A DNA stretch of 64,000 bases from the NCBI RefSeq assembly GCF_021556485.1, contig NZ_JAKGBW010000013.1, positions 1 to 64,000 of the forward strand. Reading direction: 5' to 3'. A program made the position numbers and the translations under genes. The notes under the pieces were generated by a model. The model was given only the letters and a program-made list of their open reading frames with translations, was not told the origin of the DNA and ran no database searches. The DNA is from Oceanobacillus alkalisoli (GTDB lineage: Bacteria; Bacillota; Bacilli; Bacillales; Amphibacillaceae). This document shows, one piece after another, positions 35,972 to 47,572 of this stretch. Each line of letters starts with the position of its first letter. Within the stretch, counting starts at the first letter, position 1.

Positions 35972-37348
35972 TTATTTTCCTAAACAGAATTGAGAAAACA
36001 GCTGATCGATAAGACTGTCGCTTGCCGTATCCCCAATAATTTCACCTAAAAGCTCCCACGTTCGGGTTACATCAATCTGAACGATATCAAGTGGCATTCC
36101 TAGTTCAATGCCTTCCATCGCATCCTCAAGTGCCTGTTTTGCTTGCTTAAGGAGCTGGATATGACGGATATTCGAAACATAAGTCATGTCTCCTGTATCG
36201 ATCTCACCTTCAAAAAAGGTTGAAGCAATTGACCTTTCCAGCTGTTCTACTCCTTCTTCTACTAGTAAAGATGTCGTAATTACCGGACGTTCTCCAGCAA
36301 GTTCCCTCACCTTTTCGAGATCGATTTTTTGTTCTAAATCCATCTTATTGACGATGACAATATAATCAAGTCCTTGTACGGCTTCGAATAGTTTCCTATC
36401 CTCTTCCGTTAAATCTTCATTAAAGTTTAAAACGAAGAGAATCAAATCGGATTCTTGCAGTACTTGCCGCGAGCGCTCCACACCGATCTTTTCAACGATG
36501 TCTTCAGTCTCCCTAATACCTGCAGTATCAACAAGACGAAGCGGCACACCACGGACATTCACATATTCTTCAATAATATCACGGGTTGTTCCTGGAATAT
36601 CGGTGACAATTGCTTTATTTTCCTGTACGAGGGTATTCATCAGAGAGGATTTTCCAACGTTTGGACGGCCGATAATTGCAGTAGCGATCCCTTCACGGAG
36701 AATTTTCCCCTGGTTGGCCACTTCAAGCAACTCTTTGATCCGCTTATGAACCTCTCTTGATTTTGTCCGCATCATTTCATGACTCATCTCTTCGACGTCA
36801 TCATATTCCGGATAATCAATATTTACCTCAACATGAGCAACGGTTTCGAGAAGTTCCTGACGTAATTCGGTAATGAGTTTTGATAGGCGCCCGTCCATTT
36901 GTTTCACAGCAACAGACATTGCTTTATCTGTTTTTGCACGAATCAGGTCCATGACGGCTTCCGCTTGTGATAAATCTATTCTTCCATTAAGAAAAGCACG
37001 TTTTGTAAATTCTCCGGGTTCTGCCAGACGTGCTCCTTTCGACAATATGATATCTAATACTTTATTGACTGCTACCATTCCACCATGGCAATTGATTTCT
37101 ACTATATCTTCACGCGTGAATGTTTTCGGTGCCCGCATAACAGAAACCATTACTTCATCTGCAATATCGTTCGTCTCAGGGTCGATAATCCTCCCATAAT
37201 TTATCGTATGGGTTGCTGCTTCATGAAGATCCTTACCTGTAAAAAGTTCATTTGTAATAGTAATTGCATCCGGCCCGCTCAAACGCACGATTGCAATTGC
37301 ACCTTCTCCAACTGGTGTTGAAATCGCAGTAATTGTATCTGTCGACAT
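35972..37348 (-). CDS. mnmE: tRNA modification GTPase MnmE (TrmE)
   Basis: 458 residues from ATG 37348, which follows GGAGGTGTAGCA; the frame is open 21 codons earlier with no ribosome site. N-terminal tetrahydrofolate-binding domain ([25 protein letters not shown]), helical domain, embedded G domain ([24 protein letters not shown]), and C-terminal FCLGK for the folate-derived cysteine. Works with MnmG on U34. Confidence 0.96.
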   Translation of the reverse strand: MSTDTITAISTPVGEGAIAIVRLSGPDAITITNELFTGKDLHEAATHTINYGRIIDPETNDIADEVMVSVMRAPKTFTREDIVEINCHGGMVAVNKVLDIILSKGARLAEPGEFTKRAFLNGRIDLSQAEAVMDLIRAKTDKAMSVAVKQMDGRLSKLITELRQELLETVAHVEVNIDYPEYDDVEEMSHEMMRTKSREVHKRIKELLEVANQGKILREGIATAIIGRPNVGKSSLMNTLVQENKAIVTDIPGTTRDIIEEYVNVRGVPLRLVDTAGIRETEDIVEKIGVERSRQVLQESDLILFVLNFNEDLTEEDRKLFEAVQGLDYIVIVNKMDLEQKIDLEKVRELAGERPVITTSLLVEEGVEQLERSIASTFFEGEIDTGDMTYVSNIRHIQLLKQAKQALEDAMEGIELGMPLDIVQIDVTRTWELLGEIIGDTASDSLIDQLFSQFCLGK

Positions 37349-37494
37349 TGCTACACCTCCAACTTGTTCTATCGTTAAATTAGCACGTTTTCCAGTAAAC
37401 GTCACTAACAAAAAAGAATAACATAAATCGGCGAGAAAATAAAGTTATCCACATTAACTTTCTTAGATTGTCATACCTTTTTTGTCATTGCATT

Positions 37495-37512
37495 TTATCC
37501 ACATGTGGATAG
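37495..37512. promoter_or_regulatory. Back-to-back DnaA boxes in the jag-mnmE gap
   Basis: TTATCCACATGTGGATAG joins a perfect box and a one-mismatch box as a near-palindrome; another perfect box lies at 37445-37453. Confidence 0.6.
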
Positions 37513-37531
37513 TCAAGTTAGGATAAACACA

Positions 37532-37549
37532 CTGACCCCCTTGCCCCAG
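37532..37549. repeat. Dispersed REP-like motif, copy 5 (diverged)
   Basis: CTGACCCCCTTGCCCCAG, alignable with copies 1, 3 and 4. Confidence 0.45.
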
Positions 37550-37566
37550 ATTCTTTAAGCATAAAA

Positions 37567-37595
37567 AAAATCACCCGATTTTAAAGGGTGATTTT
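37567..37595 (-). terminator. Terminator after jag
   Basis: Stem AAATCACCC / GGGTGATTT with A/T runs on both sides. Confidence 0.85.
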
Positions 37596-37610
37596 TAAAG
37601 TTTCTATTTA

Positions 37611-38225
37611 TTATGGTTTGATTACAATATGCCGGTGGGGTTCTTGTCCATCGGAATAGGTTGTAATTTCAGTCGAATCCTGGAGTGCGTTATGGATGAT
37701 TTTTCTTTCAAAGGCAGGCATCGGTTCGAGTGCAACTTTTTTATTTAAGCGTTTTGCTTTATCTGCCATCTTATGGGCAAGTGATACAAGCGTTTCGCGT
37801 CTGCGTCCCCGGTACCCTTCCGCATCCAAGGTTACGGTGTAATAGATTTCTTTCTGTTTGTTGATCGCTAGATGAGCTAAATACTGTAAGGCATTGAGTG
37901 TTTGTCCGCGTTTTCCGATAAGAATGGCGATATTTTCGCCACCCATTTCAAAGGTTACATGATTGTCTTCTATCGTTGTTTTAATTTCAACGTCGACGTT
38001 CATATTCTTTGTAACTTCTTTCAAGAAATTTTCCGTTTCTTTAATTGGGTCTTTTTTTTCACTGACCTTTACAATGGCCCGTTTCGCTCCAATTAAACCG
38101 AGTATTCCTTTTTTACCTTCATCGATAACCTCAATTTCAACACGGTCCTCAGTCGTGTTTAACTGCTGTAGAGCTGATTGTACAGCTTCTTCAACTGTTG
38201 AACCGCTAGCAGTTATTTCTCTCAC
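37611..38225 (-). CDS. jag: Jag/KhpB RNA-binding protein (SpoIIIJ-associated)
   Basis: 204 residues. Jag_N (MREITASGSTVEEAVQSAL, about 1-50), KH domain (ENIAILIGKRGQTLNALQYLAHLAIN, about 98-123), and R3H domain (RKIIHNALQDSTEITTYSDG, ending PHRHIVIKP). KhpB forms a complex with KhpA that binds RNAs and affects cell elongation. Its start overlaps the spoIIIJ stop by four bases, so it is coupled to the insertase. Confidence 0.95.
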   Translation of the reverse strand: MREITASGSTVEEAVQSALQQLNTTEDRVEIEVIDEGKKGILGLIGAKRAIVKVSEKKDPIKETENFLKEVTKNMNVDVEIKTTIEDNHVTFEMGGENIAILIGKRGQTLNALQYLAHLAINKQKEIYYTVTLDAEGYRGRRRETLVSLAHKMADKAKRLNKKVALEPMPAFERKIIHNALQDSTEITTYSDGQEPHRHIVIKP

Positions 38226-39004
38226 TTTTTGTCTCCTCCAGTATCGGTATTCGTCATCATTGGTTTATTGATTAGTAATGTTTGGAAAACCATAAAGATA
38301 TTACCTGTTACCCAGTACAACGCAAGAGCTGCTGGGAAGAAGAACGACATGACACCAATCATAATCGGCATCATATAAAGCATTAAATTCATTTGCATTG
38401 CCATCTGTGGATTCTGGGATGCTGATGTATTTGTAGACATCATGAGTTTTTGCTGCAGGAATGTGAATCCAGCAACAAGAAACGGCAACACATAGTCCGG
38501 TGAACCAAGTTCGAACCACAAGAAATTATATTGACTGATTTCTGTCGTCCGCATAATCGCATGGTACATTGCGATTAAGACAGGCATTTGGACAAAAATC
38601 GGTAAACATCCTGCCAATGGATTTACACCATTTCGCTGGAAAAGTTCCATTGTTTCTTGCTGTAACTTTTGTTGAGTGTTCGCATCTTTCGAGCTGTATT
38701 TCTTCTGGATTTCTTGCAATTTCGGCTGAATAGCCTGCATAGCTTTAGAACTTTTAATCTGTTTTATACTTAGTGGTAAAATTAAGAGACGAATAACAAC
38801 CGTAACGATAACAATAGATAATCCAAAACTATTATTGAAAATATGAGCTATTTTTGTAATAACCCAGGAGAGCGGGTACACAAAAATAGTGTTCCAAATC
38901 CCTTCACTCTCTGCAGTAATCGGCTCATTGATCTCCGTACATCCTGCAAGCAGCAATGCAAGGCCGATCATTGCAAATAGCAATATATATTTTTTGCGCA
39001 ACAT
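38222..39004 (-). CDS. spoIIIJ: Membrane protein insertase SpoIIIJ (YidC/OxaA)
   Basis: 260 residues. Lipoprotein signal peptide with lipobox LLAGC (Cys22), then five membrane helices of the YidC core (about 60-240), with the conserved hydrophilic-groove arginine region VTVVIRLLILPLSIKQ and MPVLIAMY. Inserts membrane proteins alone or with Sec; the SpoIIIJ form is needed for forespore gene expression in B. subtilis. A second paralogue (YqjG) is normally elsewhere. Confidence 0.95.
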   Translation of the reverse strand: MLRKKYILLFAMIGLALLLAGCTEINEPITAESEGIWNTIFVYPLSWVITKIAHIFNNSFGLSIVIVTVVIRLLILPLSIKQIKSSKAMQAIQPKLQEIQKKYSSKDANTQQKLQQETMELFQRNGVNPLAGCLPIFVQMPVLIAMYHAIMRTTEISQYNFLWFELGSPDYVLPFLVAGFTFLQQKLMMSTNTSASQNPQMAMQMNLMLYMMPIMIGVMSFFFPAALALYWVTGNIFMVFQTLLINKPMMTNTDTGGDKK

Positions 39005-39085
39005 TTTTCCTCCTTAGCGTGAACGTGAAACTCTATCTGCTATTTTATCCTAATTGCAGATAAGATTCTATGTTTAACTTGTTTT

Positions 39086-39430
39086 TTATTTATTTTTAAA
39101 AAGACGCTGCTTATATAATAAATGACTTAAACTTTTTTTCATTTCGTGAAATCCCATATTCTTCGTAGGTTGCCTTGCAATAATAATCATATCTACTGTC
39201 GGTTTAATATCTGCTTCCATTTCATGAAAGGCCTGACGGAGATAGCGTTTAATCTGATTTCTTTTCACAGCATTTCCAATTTTTTTTCCGACAGAAAGGC
39301 CGATTCGGAAATGCTCCTGCTCCGCTTTTTCGGCATAATAAATGACAAGCTGACGGTTTGCGAATGATTTTCCGTGCTTGAATATGTATTGAAATTCGTT
39401 ATTTTTTTTAATCCGATATGCTTTTTTCAT
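39086..39430 (-). CDS. rnpA: Ribonuclease P protein component
   Basis: 114 residues, standard. [25 protein letters not shown] start and the RNR motif as [15 protein letters not shown], which binds the RNase P RNA. Cofactor for tRNA 5' maturation. Between rpmH and spoIIIJ. Confidence 0.96.
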   Translation of the reverse strand: MKKAYRIKKNNEFQYIFKHGKSFANRQLVIYYAEKAEQEHFRIGLSVGKKIGNAVKRNQIKRYLRQAFHEMEADIKPTVDMIIIARQPTKNMGFHEMKKSLSHLLYKQRLFKNK

Positions 39431-39492
39431 TCACTTCACCTTTATTACTCTCTAGCTTACCCAAATTGATAAAGCACTTATTTTAATATGTC

Positions 39493-39524
39493 TAGTTTCA
39501 GCGCCCTAAACGAGCGCTTCCACT
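39493..39524 (-). repeat. GGAAGCGC-type dispersed repeat, copy 2
   Basis: On the minus strand AAAAGTGGAAGCGCTCG and GGGCGCTGAAA, matching the copy at 35748. Confidence 0.45.
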
Positions 39525-39532
39525 TTTCTAAT

Positions 39533-39557
39533 AAAAAAACCACTGACTGATCAGTGG
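39533..39557 (-). terminator. Terminator after rpmH
   Basis: Stem CCACTGA / TCAGTGG with a 4-base loop and seven T's on the minus strand. Confidence 0.8.
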
Positions 39558-39558
39558 C

Positions 39559-39693
39559 TTATGCGGATAATACTTTTCTTCCTTTACGACGACGACGTGC
39601 TAATACTTTACGTCCATTTTTCGTAGCCATACGTGCACGGAAGCCATGTACCTTTTTACGCTTACGGTTACTTGGTTGAAATGTTCTTTTCAT
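39559..39693 (-). CDS. rpmH: 50S ribosomal protein L34
   Basis: 44 residues: [20 protein letters not shown], then the basic tail [20 protein letters not shown], ending VLSA. GGAGGTG stands before the ATG. Classic position as the first gene left of oriC. Confidence 0.96.
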   Translation of the reverse strand: MKRTFQPSNRKRKKVHGFRARMATKNGRKVLARRRRKGRKVLSA

Positions 39694-39865
39694 TATTACT
39701 GCACCTCCTAGGGATTCTAATATCTAAAGTTTAATCATTAACTAATCCAGTAGACAGTCTCAATAATTATACGTAAAACCTATCCCCCATGTCAACTACA
39801 ATTTTTTTAAAAGTTTCACCTCTTCATCTTCTCTTGTTGTATAACACCAGAAAAGCGCTATAAAC

Positions 39866-40205
39866 TTATCAACAACTTATACACGCCCACTATTTTTTAA
39901 CATCCAGATTATTCGACTGCTATCGACAATTTACTCACACGATAAACGTATGTTGATACTTTTTTGTAAACACGCCGGGAATTTTGTGGATAACTTTTGA
40001 AAACCCCTTGCATTACAAGCTTTTATTTGCTATTATTAGTATGTTTTCTCCTGTGGAAAACTAATTGCTTATTATTTTTATACACAGGTTGTGGACAACG
40101 TTGTGGATAGTCATTCACAGCTTCTTAATTATTTTTTCCACAGATTTGTGGATATAGTTTATAAATCATGCTAAACTTTAAGGACTACATATTCATTCAT
40201 CCACA
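39866..40205. other. oriC: oriC, DnaA-box region upstream of dnaA
   Basis: The 640-bp rpmH-dnaA gap has no gene. About a dozen DnaA boxes on both strands: matches to TTWTNCACA at 39985-39993, 40052-40060, 40078-40086 and 40134-40142, and single mismatches at 39866, 39877, 40090, 40102, 40111, 40147 and 40197. This is the incA/B type region of Bacillus origins, and also where DnaA represses its own gene. Confidence 0.9.
40008..40036 (+). promoter_or_regulatory. Candidate dnaA promoter
   Basis: TTGCAT (-35), 17 bases, TATTAT (-10), embedded among DnaA boxes. Only half the -35 bases match, so a weak assignment. Confidence 0.4.
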
Positions 40206-40336
40206 GCCTTTTTATTAGAAAACTTGGCATTCACCTCCTTTTTTACTGCCAATTGGGCAATTAAGGGAGGCTATTTTAACCTGTCTACAAAAACTACCGC
40301 GTTACAATCTACATTCAGAAAGGAGTGAATTCCCGA

Positions 40337-41683
40337 TTGGAAAATATTGAAGAGCTGTGGCAAGCCGCTTTAGAAAAGATTGAAGAAAAGGTTAGTAAAC
40401 CAAGCTACGATACATGGTTAAAAAATACAGAAGCTGTAGAAATAAACCAAACAACATTGATTGTATCTGCACCGAATGAATTTGCGAGAGATTGGTTGGA
40501 AAACCAATATACGAATGTCATCAATGAAGTACTGGAAGAAGTGACCGGATCCAGACTTGATACGAAATTCATTATTCCCGATCCTTCGCCAGCTGTAGAG
40601 GAAGTAAAACAAGACAAACTAGAAACAAATTCACCAGTGAATCATAATGATTTTCCTAAATCGATGCTAAATGAAAAATATACATTTGATACGTTTGTCA
40701 TTGGAGCTGGAAACCGATTCGCACATGCTGCTTCCCTCGCTGTTGCTGAGGCTCCCGCAAAAGCTTATAACCCGCTGTTTATCTATGGGGGAGTTGGCCT
40801 TGGTAAAACCCATTTGATGCATGCAATTGGTCATTATGTAAGAGAACATAACCCGGAAGCGAAAGTTGCTTACGTTACTTCTGAGAAATTTACGAATGAA
40901 TTCATTAACGCAATCATGGAAAATAAATCCAATGCGTTTCGCAATAAATACCGGAATATAGATGTCCTATTAATTGATGATATTCAATTCATAGCTGGAA
41001 AAGAATCAACCCAGGAAGAATTTTTCCATACATTTAATGCATTACATGAAGAAAGTAAACAAATTATCATCTCTAGTGACCGTCCGCCAAAAGAAATTCC
41101 GACATTAGAAGATAGATTGCGTTCGCGCTTTGAATGGGGTCTTATAACAGATATTACGCCGCCTGATCTGGAAACGAGAATCGCAATTTTAAATAAAAAG
41201 GCTAAAGCAGAAGGACTTGAGATTCCAAATGAAGTCATGCTTTATATTGCAAATCAAATCAATACGAACATTCGTGAGTTAGAAGGGGCACTTATTCGCG
41301 TAGTTGCCTATTCTTCGCTAGTCAATCAAGATATTGATGCTTCCCTTGCCGCAGAGGCATTGAAAGATATTATTCCGAGCAATAAGCCAAAGGAAATTAC
41401 CGTGGAAGGAATCCAAGAAATCGTTTCAAGAAAATATAATATTCGTATGGAAGACTTCGCTGCCAAGAAACGGACGAAATCAATCGCCTTCCCAAGACAG
41501 ATTGCCATGTACCTCTCAAGGGAAATGACCGACCTTTCATTGCCGAAGATTGGCGATGAATTTGGGGGACGAGATCATACAACTGTTATACATGCTCATG
41601 AAAAGATCTCAAAAATGATTGCAGATGATGCTTCTTTCAGTCAGGAAATCGATGAAATTATAGAAACGATCAAATCAATTTAA
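40337..41683 (+). CDS. dnaA: Chromosomal replication initiator DnaA
   Basis: 448 residues from TTG 40337. An upstream in-frame GTG (40325) overlaps the Shine-Dalgarno AAAGGAGTGA, whereas the TTG sits at normal distance and gives the family start [12 protein letters not shown]. Domain I (1-85), variable domain II, AAA+ domain with Walker [15 protein letters not shown] and Walker [15 protein letters not shown], and domain IV with the DnaA-box-binding [16 protein letters not shown]. Flanked by both halves of oriC. Confidence 0.97.
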   Translation: MENIEELWQAALEKIEEKVSKPSYDTWLKNTEAVEINQTTLIVSAPNEFARDWLENQYTNVINEVLEEVTGSRLDTKFIIPDPSPAVEEVKQDKLETNSPVNHNDFPKSMLNEKYTFDTFVIGAGNRFAHAASLAVAEAPAKAYNPLFIYGGVGLGKTHLMHAIGHYVREHNPEAKVAYVTSEKFTNEFINAIMENKSNAFRNKYRNIDVLLIDDIQFIAGKESTQEEFFHTFNALHEESKQIIISSDRPPKEIPTLEDRLRSRFEWGLITDITPPDLETRIAILNKKAKAEGLEIPNEVMLYIANQINTNIRELEGALIRVVAYSSLVNQDIDASLAAEALKDIIPSNKPKEITVEGIQEIVSRKYNIRMEDFAAKKRTKSIAFPRQIAMYLSREMTDLSLPKIGDEFGGRDHTTVIHAHEKISKMIADDASFSQEIDEIIETIKSI

Positions 41684-41731
41684 AGGATTGCCTGTGTATA
41701 CTGTTCATAAGCTTTCATAGATATTAACAGA

Positions 41732-41850
41732 TTATCAACGTGTGTAAAACTTCTCCTGACAAGATATCAAGGTACTTATCCACATATCAACAGGCCTTAT
41801 TACTATTATTACTGTTTTTTATAATAAATAATATATATATATATAGAACT
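41732..41850. other. oriC: oriC, unwinding region between dnaA and dnaN
   Basis: Order as in B. subtilis: degenerate DnaA box at 41732, perfect TTATCCACA at 41776-41784 and a degenerate box at 41784-41792, then GGCC, then DnaA-trio-like TTATTACTATTATTACTG (41797-41814), then a long AT tract including repeated TA to 41850. This is the basal unwinding system. Confidence 0.88.
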
Positions 41851-41870
41851 TCCGCTAGGAGGACAAATTC

Positions 41871-43007
41871 ATGAAATTTACAATCAAACGAGATTTATTA
41901 ATAACTGCTGTTCAAGATGTAATGAAAGCAATCACTCCAAGGCCAGTCATTCCAATTCTTTCTGGAATGAAAGTTGAAGCAAGCATTCATGGTATTACAT
42001 TATCAGGAAGTGATTCTGATATTTCGATCGAATCTTTTATTCCTAGTGAAGACAATGGAAATGTAAATGTAGAAAATATTGAACCTGGAACGATTGTACT
42101 TCAAGCAAGATATTTCCCTGATATTGTAAGGAAATTACCGCAAGATACAGTGGATTTCATTGTAGAAGAAAATCATCAAGTAAAAATCAGCTCTGGAAAA
42201 TCTGAATTTACCCTTGTTGGTCAAAGCGCAGAAGAATATCCGCACTTACCAAGGCTTGAAGCAGAAACAAGCTTTGAAATGCCAATTCCATTATTTAAAA
42301 ATATGATCAAACAGACCGTATTTGCTGTATCAACAATGGAAACACGTCCGATCTTAACTGGTGTAAATATTAAACTGGAGAATAATGAACTTACTTTCAC
42401 TGCAACTGACAGCCACCGTTTAGCAATGCGGAAAACGGCTATTGAGGCAGTCGGAATTGAGTTTCATAATGTGGTTGTTCCTGGAAAGAGTTTAAATGAG
42501 TTAAATAAAATATTGGATGATACGGAAGAAACGGTTGAAATTAATGTTACGAATAACCAAATTCTCTTCCGCACAAAGCATTTAAGCTTTCTCTCTCGTC
42601 TACTCGACGGAAATTATCCGGAAACTTCAAGACTGATCCCGGAAGAAAGAAAAACAAGAATCGTCGTCAACACAAAAGAATTACTAAATACGATTGACCG
42701 GGCTTCCTTGCTTGCACGAGAAGAAAGGAATAATGTCGTTAAATTGACGACTCAAGAGAGTTCCATCGTAGAAATTACAAGTAACTCACCAGAAGTTGGA
42801 AATGTACACGAAGAAATTGTAGTAGAAACGATTGAAGGTGAAGAATTGAAGATCTCTTTCAGTTCGAAATATATGATGGATGCACTAAAATCCATGGAAT
42901 ATGATGAAGTAATCATCGACTTTACTGGAGCAATGCGCCCGTTTGTACTCATTCCAAAAGAGGACGATTCGATTTTACAATTAATTTTACCAGTACGAAC
43001 ATATTAA
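41871..43007 (+). CDS. dnaN: DNA polymerase III beta subunit (sliding clamp)
   Basis: 378 residues, standard length, three clamp domains. MKFTIKRDLLITAVQDVMKAI start, TDSHRLAMRK in domain 2, ending LQLILPVRTY. Ring that tethers polymerase. GGAGG before ATG. Terminated at 43027-43060. Confidence 0.97.
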   Translation: MKFTIKRDLLITAVQDVMKAITPRPVIPILSGMKVEASIHGITLSGSDSDISIESFIPSEDNGNVNVENIEPGTIVLQARYFPDIVRKLPQDTVDFIVEENHQVKISSGKSEFTLVGQSAEEYPHLPRLEAETSFEMPIPLFKNMIKQTVFAVSTMETRPILTGVNIKLENNELTFTATDSHRLAMRKTAIEAVGIEFHNVVVPGKSLNELNKILDDTEETVEINVTNNQILFRTKHLSFLSRLLDGNYPETSRLIPEERKTRIVVNTKELLNTIDRASLLAREERNNVVKLTTQESSIVEITSNSPEVGNVHEEIVVETIEGEELKISFSSKYMMDALKSMEYDEVIIDFTGAMRPFVLIPKEDDSILQLILPVRTY

Positions 43008-43026
43008 TTTTATAAAAACTCATAAA

Positions 43027-43060
43027 GAAAACACTTATCCACATGTGGGTAAGTGTTTTC
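43027..43060 (+). terminator. dnaN terminator made of two inverted DnaA boxes
   Basis: The stem GAAAACACTTA.. / TAAGTGTTTTC has at its tip TTATCCACATGTGGGTAA, a perfect box (43035-43043) and an inverted box with one mismatch. Confidence 0.75.
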
Positions 43061-43084
43061 TACTTACTTAGGGAACTAAAAAAA

Positions 43085-43480
43085 TAGGAAGGTTGTATAT
43101 AATTAAAGTTGCTAGCGCTATCCATGTCCGCTCTGCGCCCAGCAACTATCAAACTTCACACTCCTTCAATCGATAAAGAAGACTTGCCGATTGGCTTCAG
43201 CCAGAGGCTTAGCCGCACTTATACCCTTGTGGTGAAAGTCAACATCAACATCAACATCAACTCACTCTCGTCGCCTGAGTTTCCTTTTTCTCCCTTCCGG
43301 TAAAAAGGAGGTTCGATTAAGCTCGCCCCTTCCTCGGGCAACATCGAACTACCTCCCATCCTGGGAGGCACAGTTTGTACGTTGCTGCGACTACTGGATG
43401 TGCTAGTGCAGGTGTTGCGAAGACGATCGCGTTTTTAACCTGCAAGGGCGCTTCCGCCTTTGTTATATCTAAAACTAAAA
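43085..43480. other. Structured gene-free block between dnaN and rlbA
   Basis: Relatively GC-rich compared with its surroundings, with several hairpins: GGCT..AGCC pairs around 43190-43216, GGAGGTTCGAT (43308) pairing with ATCGAACTACCTCC (43343), and CCTCCCA-TCC-TGGGAGG (43352-43368). A hexamer TCAACA repeats nearly four times at 43239-43261. Read on the minus strand, the GTTCGAT hairpin is followed by CTCCTTTTT, like a terminator. The right end carries the GGAAGCGC repeat. Possible non-coding RNA on the minus strand, or a stack of repeat fragments. Confidence 0.5.
43443..43465 (-). repeat. GGAAGCGC-type dispersed repeat, copy 3
   Basis: Minus strand: AAAGGCGGAAGCGCCCTTGC, the closest of the three to the common Bacillaceae form. 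Confidence 0.5.
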
Positions 43481-43651
43481 ATAAGCCATTTTGAGAAGTT
43501 TTTGCCCTTCCCCAGTGGATTACCTTTCAAAATAGCAAAAACTTTAGTAAAATAGGTTTATAGAGTTTTTAACGGTAAATACTAAAACTAACATGTCTTT
43601 TACGGGAAAAAATATATTTTATTTTTTTAAAAGAGACTAAAAGGAAACTTG

Positions 43652-43882
43652 GTGATGAATGATATGCAGGAAAAAGTAAACATAACAACGGAGTATATAA
43701 CGCTGGGTCAATTGATTAAAGTTCTTAATATCCTTGAATCTGGCGGCATGGTGAAAGCTTATCTACAAGATGTAGGGGCAAATGTAAATGGAGAAGTCGA
43801 ACATCGCCGCGGTCGCAAGTTATATCCAGGTGACATAGTAGAAGTCGAAGGTAACGCTTATATCGTAAGTGCTGAGGACTAA
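43652..43882 (+). CDS. rlbA: S4-domain protein RlbA (YaaA)
   Basis: About 76 residues. Single S4 RNA-binding domain: [47 protein letters not shown]. subtilis YaaA/RlbA takes part in 50S subunit assembly. Three possible in-frame starts in a row (TTG 43649, GTG 43652, ATG 43655) share AAGGA at 43640; GTG or ATG has better spacing. Five bases before recF. Confidence 0.92.
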   Translation: MMNDMQEKVNITTEYITLGQLIKVLNILESGGMVKAYLQDVGANVNGEVEHRRGRKLYPGDIVEVEGNAYIVSAED

Positions 43883-43887
43883 GGTAT

Positions 43888-45009
43888 ATGCATATCGAAC
43901 AGCTAGTCCTTAAAAACTTTAGAAATTATGACGCACTTACGCTCACCTTTGACGATAGAGTGAATGTCATTATCGGGGAGAATGCACAAGGCAAGACAAA
44001 TTTGATGGAAGCAATCTATTGTCTTGCATTTACCAAATCTCACCGGACAACAAAAGAAAAAGAACTTATTCAATGGGACAAAGAATATGCTAAAATAGAA
44101 GGTAGAGTAAAAAAGAAAAACCAGGCACTTCCCCTTGAGATGATTATTTCCACGAAAGGAAAGAAGGCAAAACTAAATCATTTGGAACAACGCAGATTAA
44201 GTGATTTCATTGGTGCATTAAATGTCGTCATGTTTGCCCCGGAGGATCTGACACTTGTAAAAGGACCCCCTCAAGCCCGGAGACGGTTTATTGATATGGA
44301 GCTCGGGCAGATTCAAGCGACATATATTTATCATTTGGCACAGTATCAGAAAATATTAAAACAGCGAAATTCTCTTCTGAAACAATTACAACGTCAGGGT
44401 GGGAATCAAGTAACGATGCTTGAAGTTCTTACCGAACAGTTAATCCAGCATGCTGCCATCATTCTAGCAAAACGGTTCAGCTTTTTGAAACTGCTACGAA
44501 AATGGGCAGCACCCCTTCATCATCAAATCAGTCAAGAACTGGAAGAGCTGGAAATTAAATACGATGCTAGTGTCGATGTATCTGAGCAGGACGGCGAAGA
44601 AGAAATCGAAACGGCTTTTCGGCATAAATTCGAAGAGATTCAAGAGAAGGAGATAGAACGAGGAACAAGTCTCATCGGTCCCCACCGTGATGATTTAACC
44701 TTTTACGTAAACGGGATGGATGTTCAGACCTATGGTTCTCAAGGCCAGCAACGGACTACCGCCCTTTCCTTGAAACTCGCAGAAATTGAACTGATCCATC
44801 ATGAAGTCGGCGAATACCCAATTTTATTGTTGGATGATGTATTAAGTGAGCTGGATGATTTTAGACAATCCCATTTGTTAAATACCATTCAAGGAAAAGT
44901 ACAGACCTTTGTTTCGACAACAAGCGTTGATGGTATTCATCATGAAACATTGAAAGAGGCAGAATTGTTCCGGGTGACAAATGGAACCGTATCTGTAGAA
45001 AAACACTAA
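43888..45009 (+). CDS. recF: DNA replication and repair protein RecF
   Basis: 373 residues. SMC-like ATPase: [20 protein letters not shown] Walker [24 protein letters not shown] signature, [11 protein letters not shown] Walker B. Loads RecA at gaps with RecO and RecR. Close behind rlbA with a weak AAGGTAT site, so probably coupled. Confidence 0.96.
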   Translation: MHIEQLVLKNFRNYDALTLTFDDRVNVIIGENAQGKTNLMEAIYCLAFTKSHRTTKEKELIQWDKEYAKIEGRVKKKNQALPLEMIISTKGKKAKLNHLEQRRLSDFIGALNVVMFAPEDLTLVKGPPQARRRFIDMELGQIQATYIYHLAQYQKILKQRNSLLKQLQRQGGNQVTMLEVLTEQLIQHAAIILAKRFSFLKLLRKWAAPLHHQISQELEELEIKYDASVDVSEQDGEEEIETAFRHKFEEIQEKEIERGTSLIGPHRDDLTFYVNGMDVQTYGSQGQQRTTALSLKLAEIELIHHEVGEYPILLLDDVLSELDDFRQSHLLNTIQGKVQTFVSTTSVDGIHHETLKEAELFRVTNGTVSVEKH

Positions 45010-45029
45010 AGGAGGTCGTTACTTACCTT

Positions 45030-45299
45030 ATGTTTATCGATATTGGGAATGGGAATGTCATACAATCCTCAACAATTATTGCAATAATTGATTACGAGCT
45101 TATCTCCTCATCTGTGCTTTTACAAGAAATGGTAGACCAAGCCAAACAAGAAAAAACATTAAAAGGACCAACCGTCCAAGCAAAATCCATGATGGTCACG
45201 ACAAAAGGAACCTACGTCAGCACCCTATCCGTAGCAACCCTAAAAAAACGCACAAGCATCAAAGCAACCATCAAACACATGGAAGACTATTATGAGTAA
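45030..45299 (+). CDS. remB: Extracellular matrix regulator RemB (YaaB)
   Basis: 89 residues, MFIDIGNGNVIQSSTIIAIIDYEL start. A DUF370-related small protein that in B. subtilis promotes biofilm matrix genes. Between recF and gyrB as usual. GGAGG before ATG. Confidence 0.92.
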   Translation: MFIDIGNGNVIQSSTIIAIIDYELISSSVLLQEMVDQAKQEKTLKGPTVQAKSMMVTTKGTYVSTLSVATLKKRTSIKATIKHMEDYYE

Positions 45300-45379
45300 T
45301 TCTATGATTACTGAGATTTATCCAGACTGATTATAGTATTTATTTTGTTGAAAGAATGAAATATAAGTTTTTCCTGGGA

Positions 45380-45521
45380 GCAGTCCAAATACCTTGAAAC
45401 TCCTGCGGGAGGATAGGCTAGGTGAGACCCCACAGAGCGTCAGCCCGAGGAGGCTTACCAGCAGAGAAGAATGAACTGCAATTCTTCATTGCCCGCGGAA
45501 AGAAAGAGGTATTTGGACTGC
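45380..45521. repeat. Bacillaceae intergenic repeat with long terminal inverted repeat
   Basis: Ends GCAGTCCAAATACCT and AGGTATTTGGACTGC form a 15-bp perfect inverted repeat. Inside are ACTCCTGCGGGAG, TGAGACCCCACAGAGCGTCA, GAGGAGGCTTACC and GCCCGCGGAAAG, a GC-rich family I know as very common between genes of Bacillaceae. It lies in the remB-gyrB gap and ends 38 bases before the gyrB start chosen. Confidence 0.75.
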
Positions 45522-45534
45522 GAACCCTGGATAG

Positions 45535-47478
<1,944 letters not shown>

Positions 47479-47572
47479 AATGTGGAAATGAAGAGGACTT
47501 GGGCGATATCGCTCCCCTCTTTCATTTCTTGTGTACGGGGAAAAGGAGTTTCCCGACTAGGAGGTAACAGAA

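Noticed and set aside
43239-43261. TCAACA repeats as a CRISPR-like or phase-variation tract
   Set aside because: Hexamer, fewer than four units, not inside a gene or between promoter elements; no spacers.
43109-43303. 64-residue reading frame after dnaN
   Set aside because: It runs through hairpins and a hexamer repeat, has no ribosome site and no recognisable protein; treated as structured non-coding DNA.
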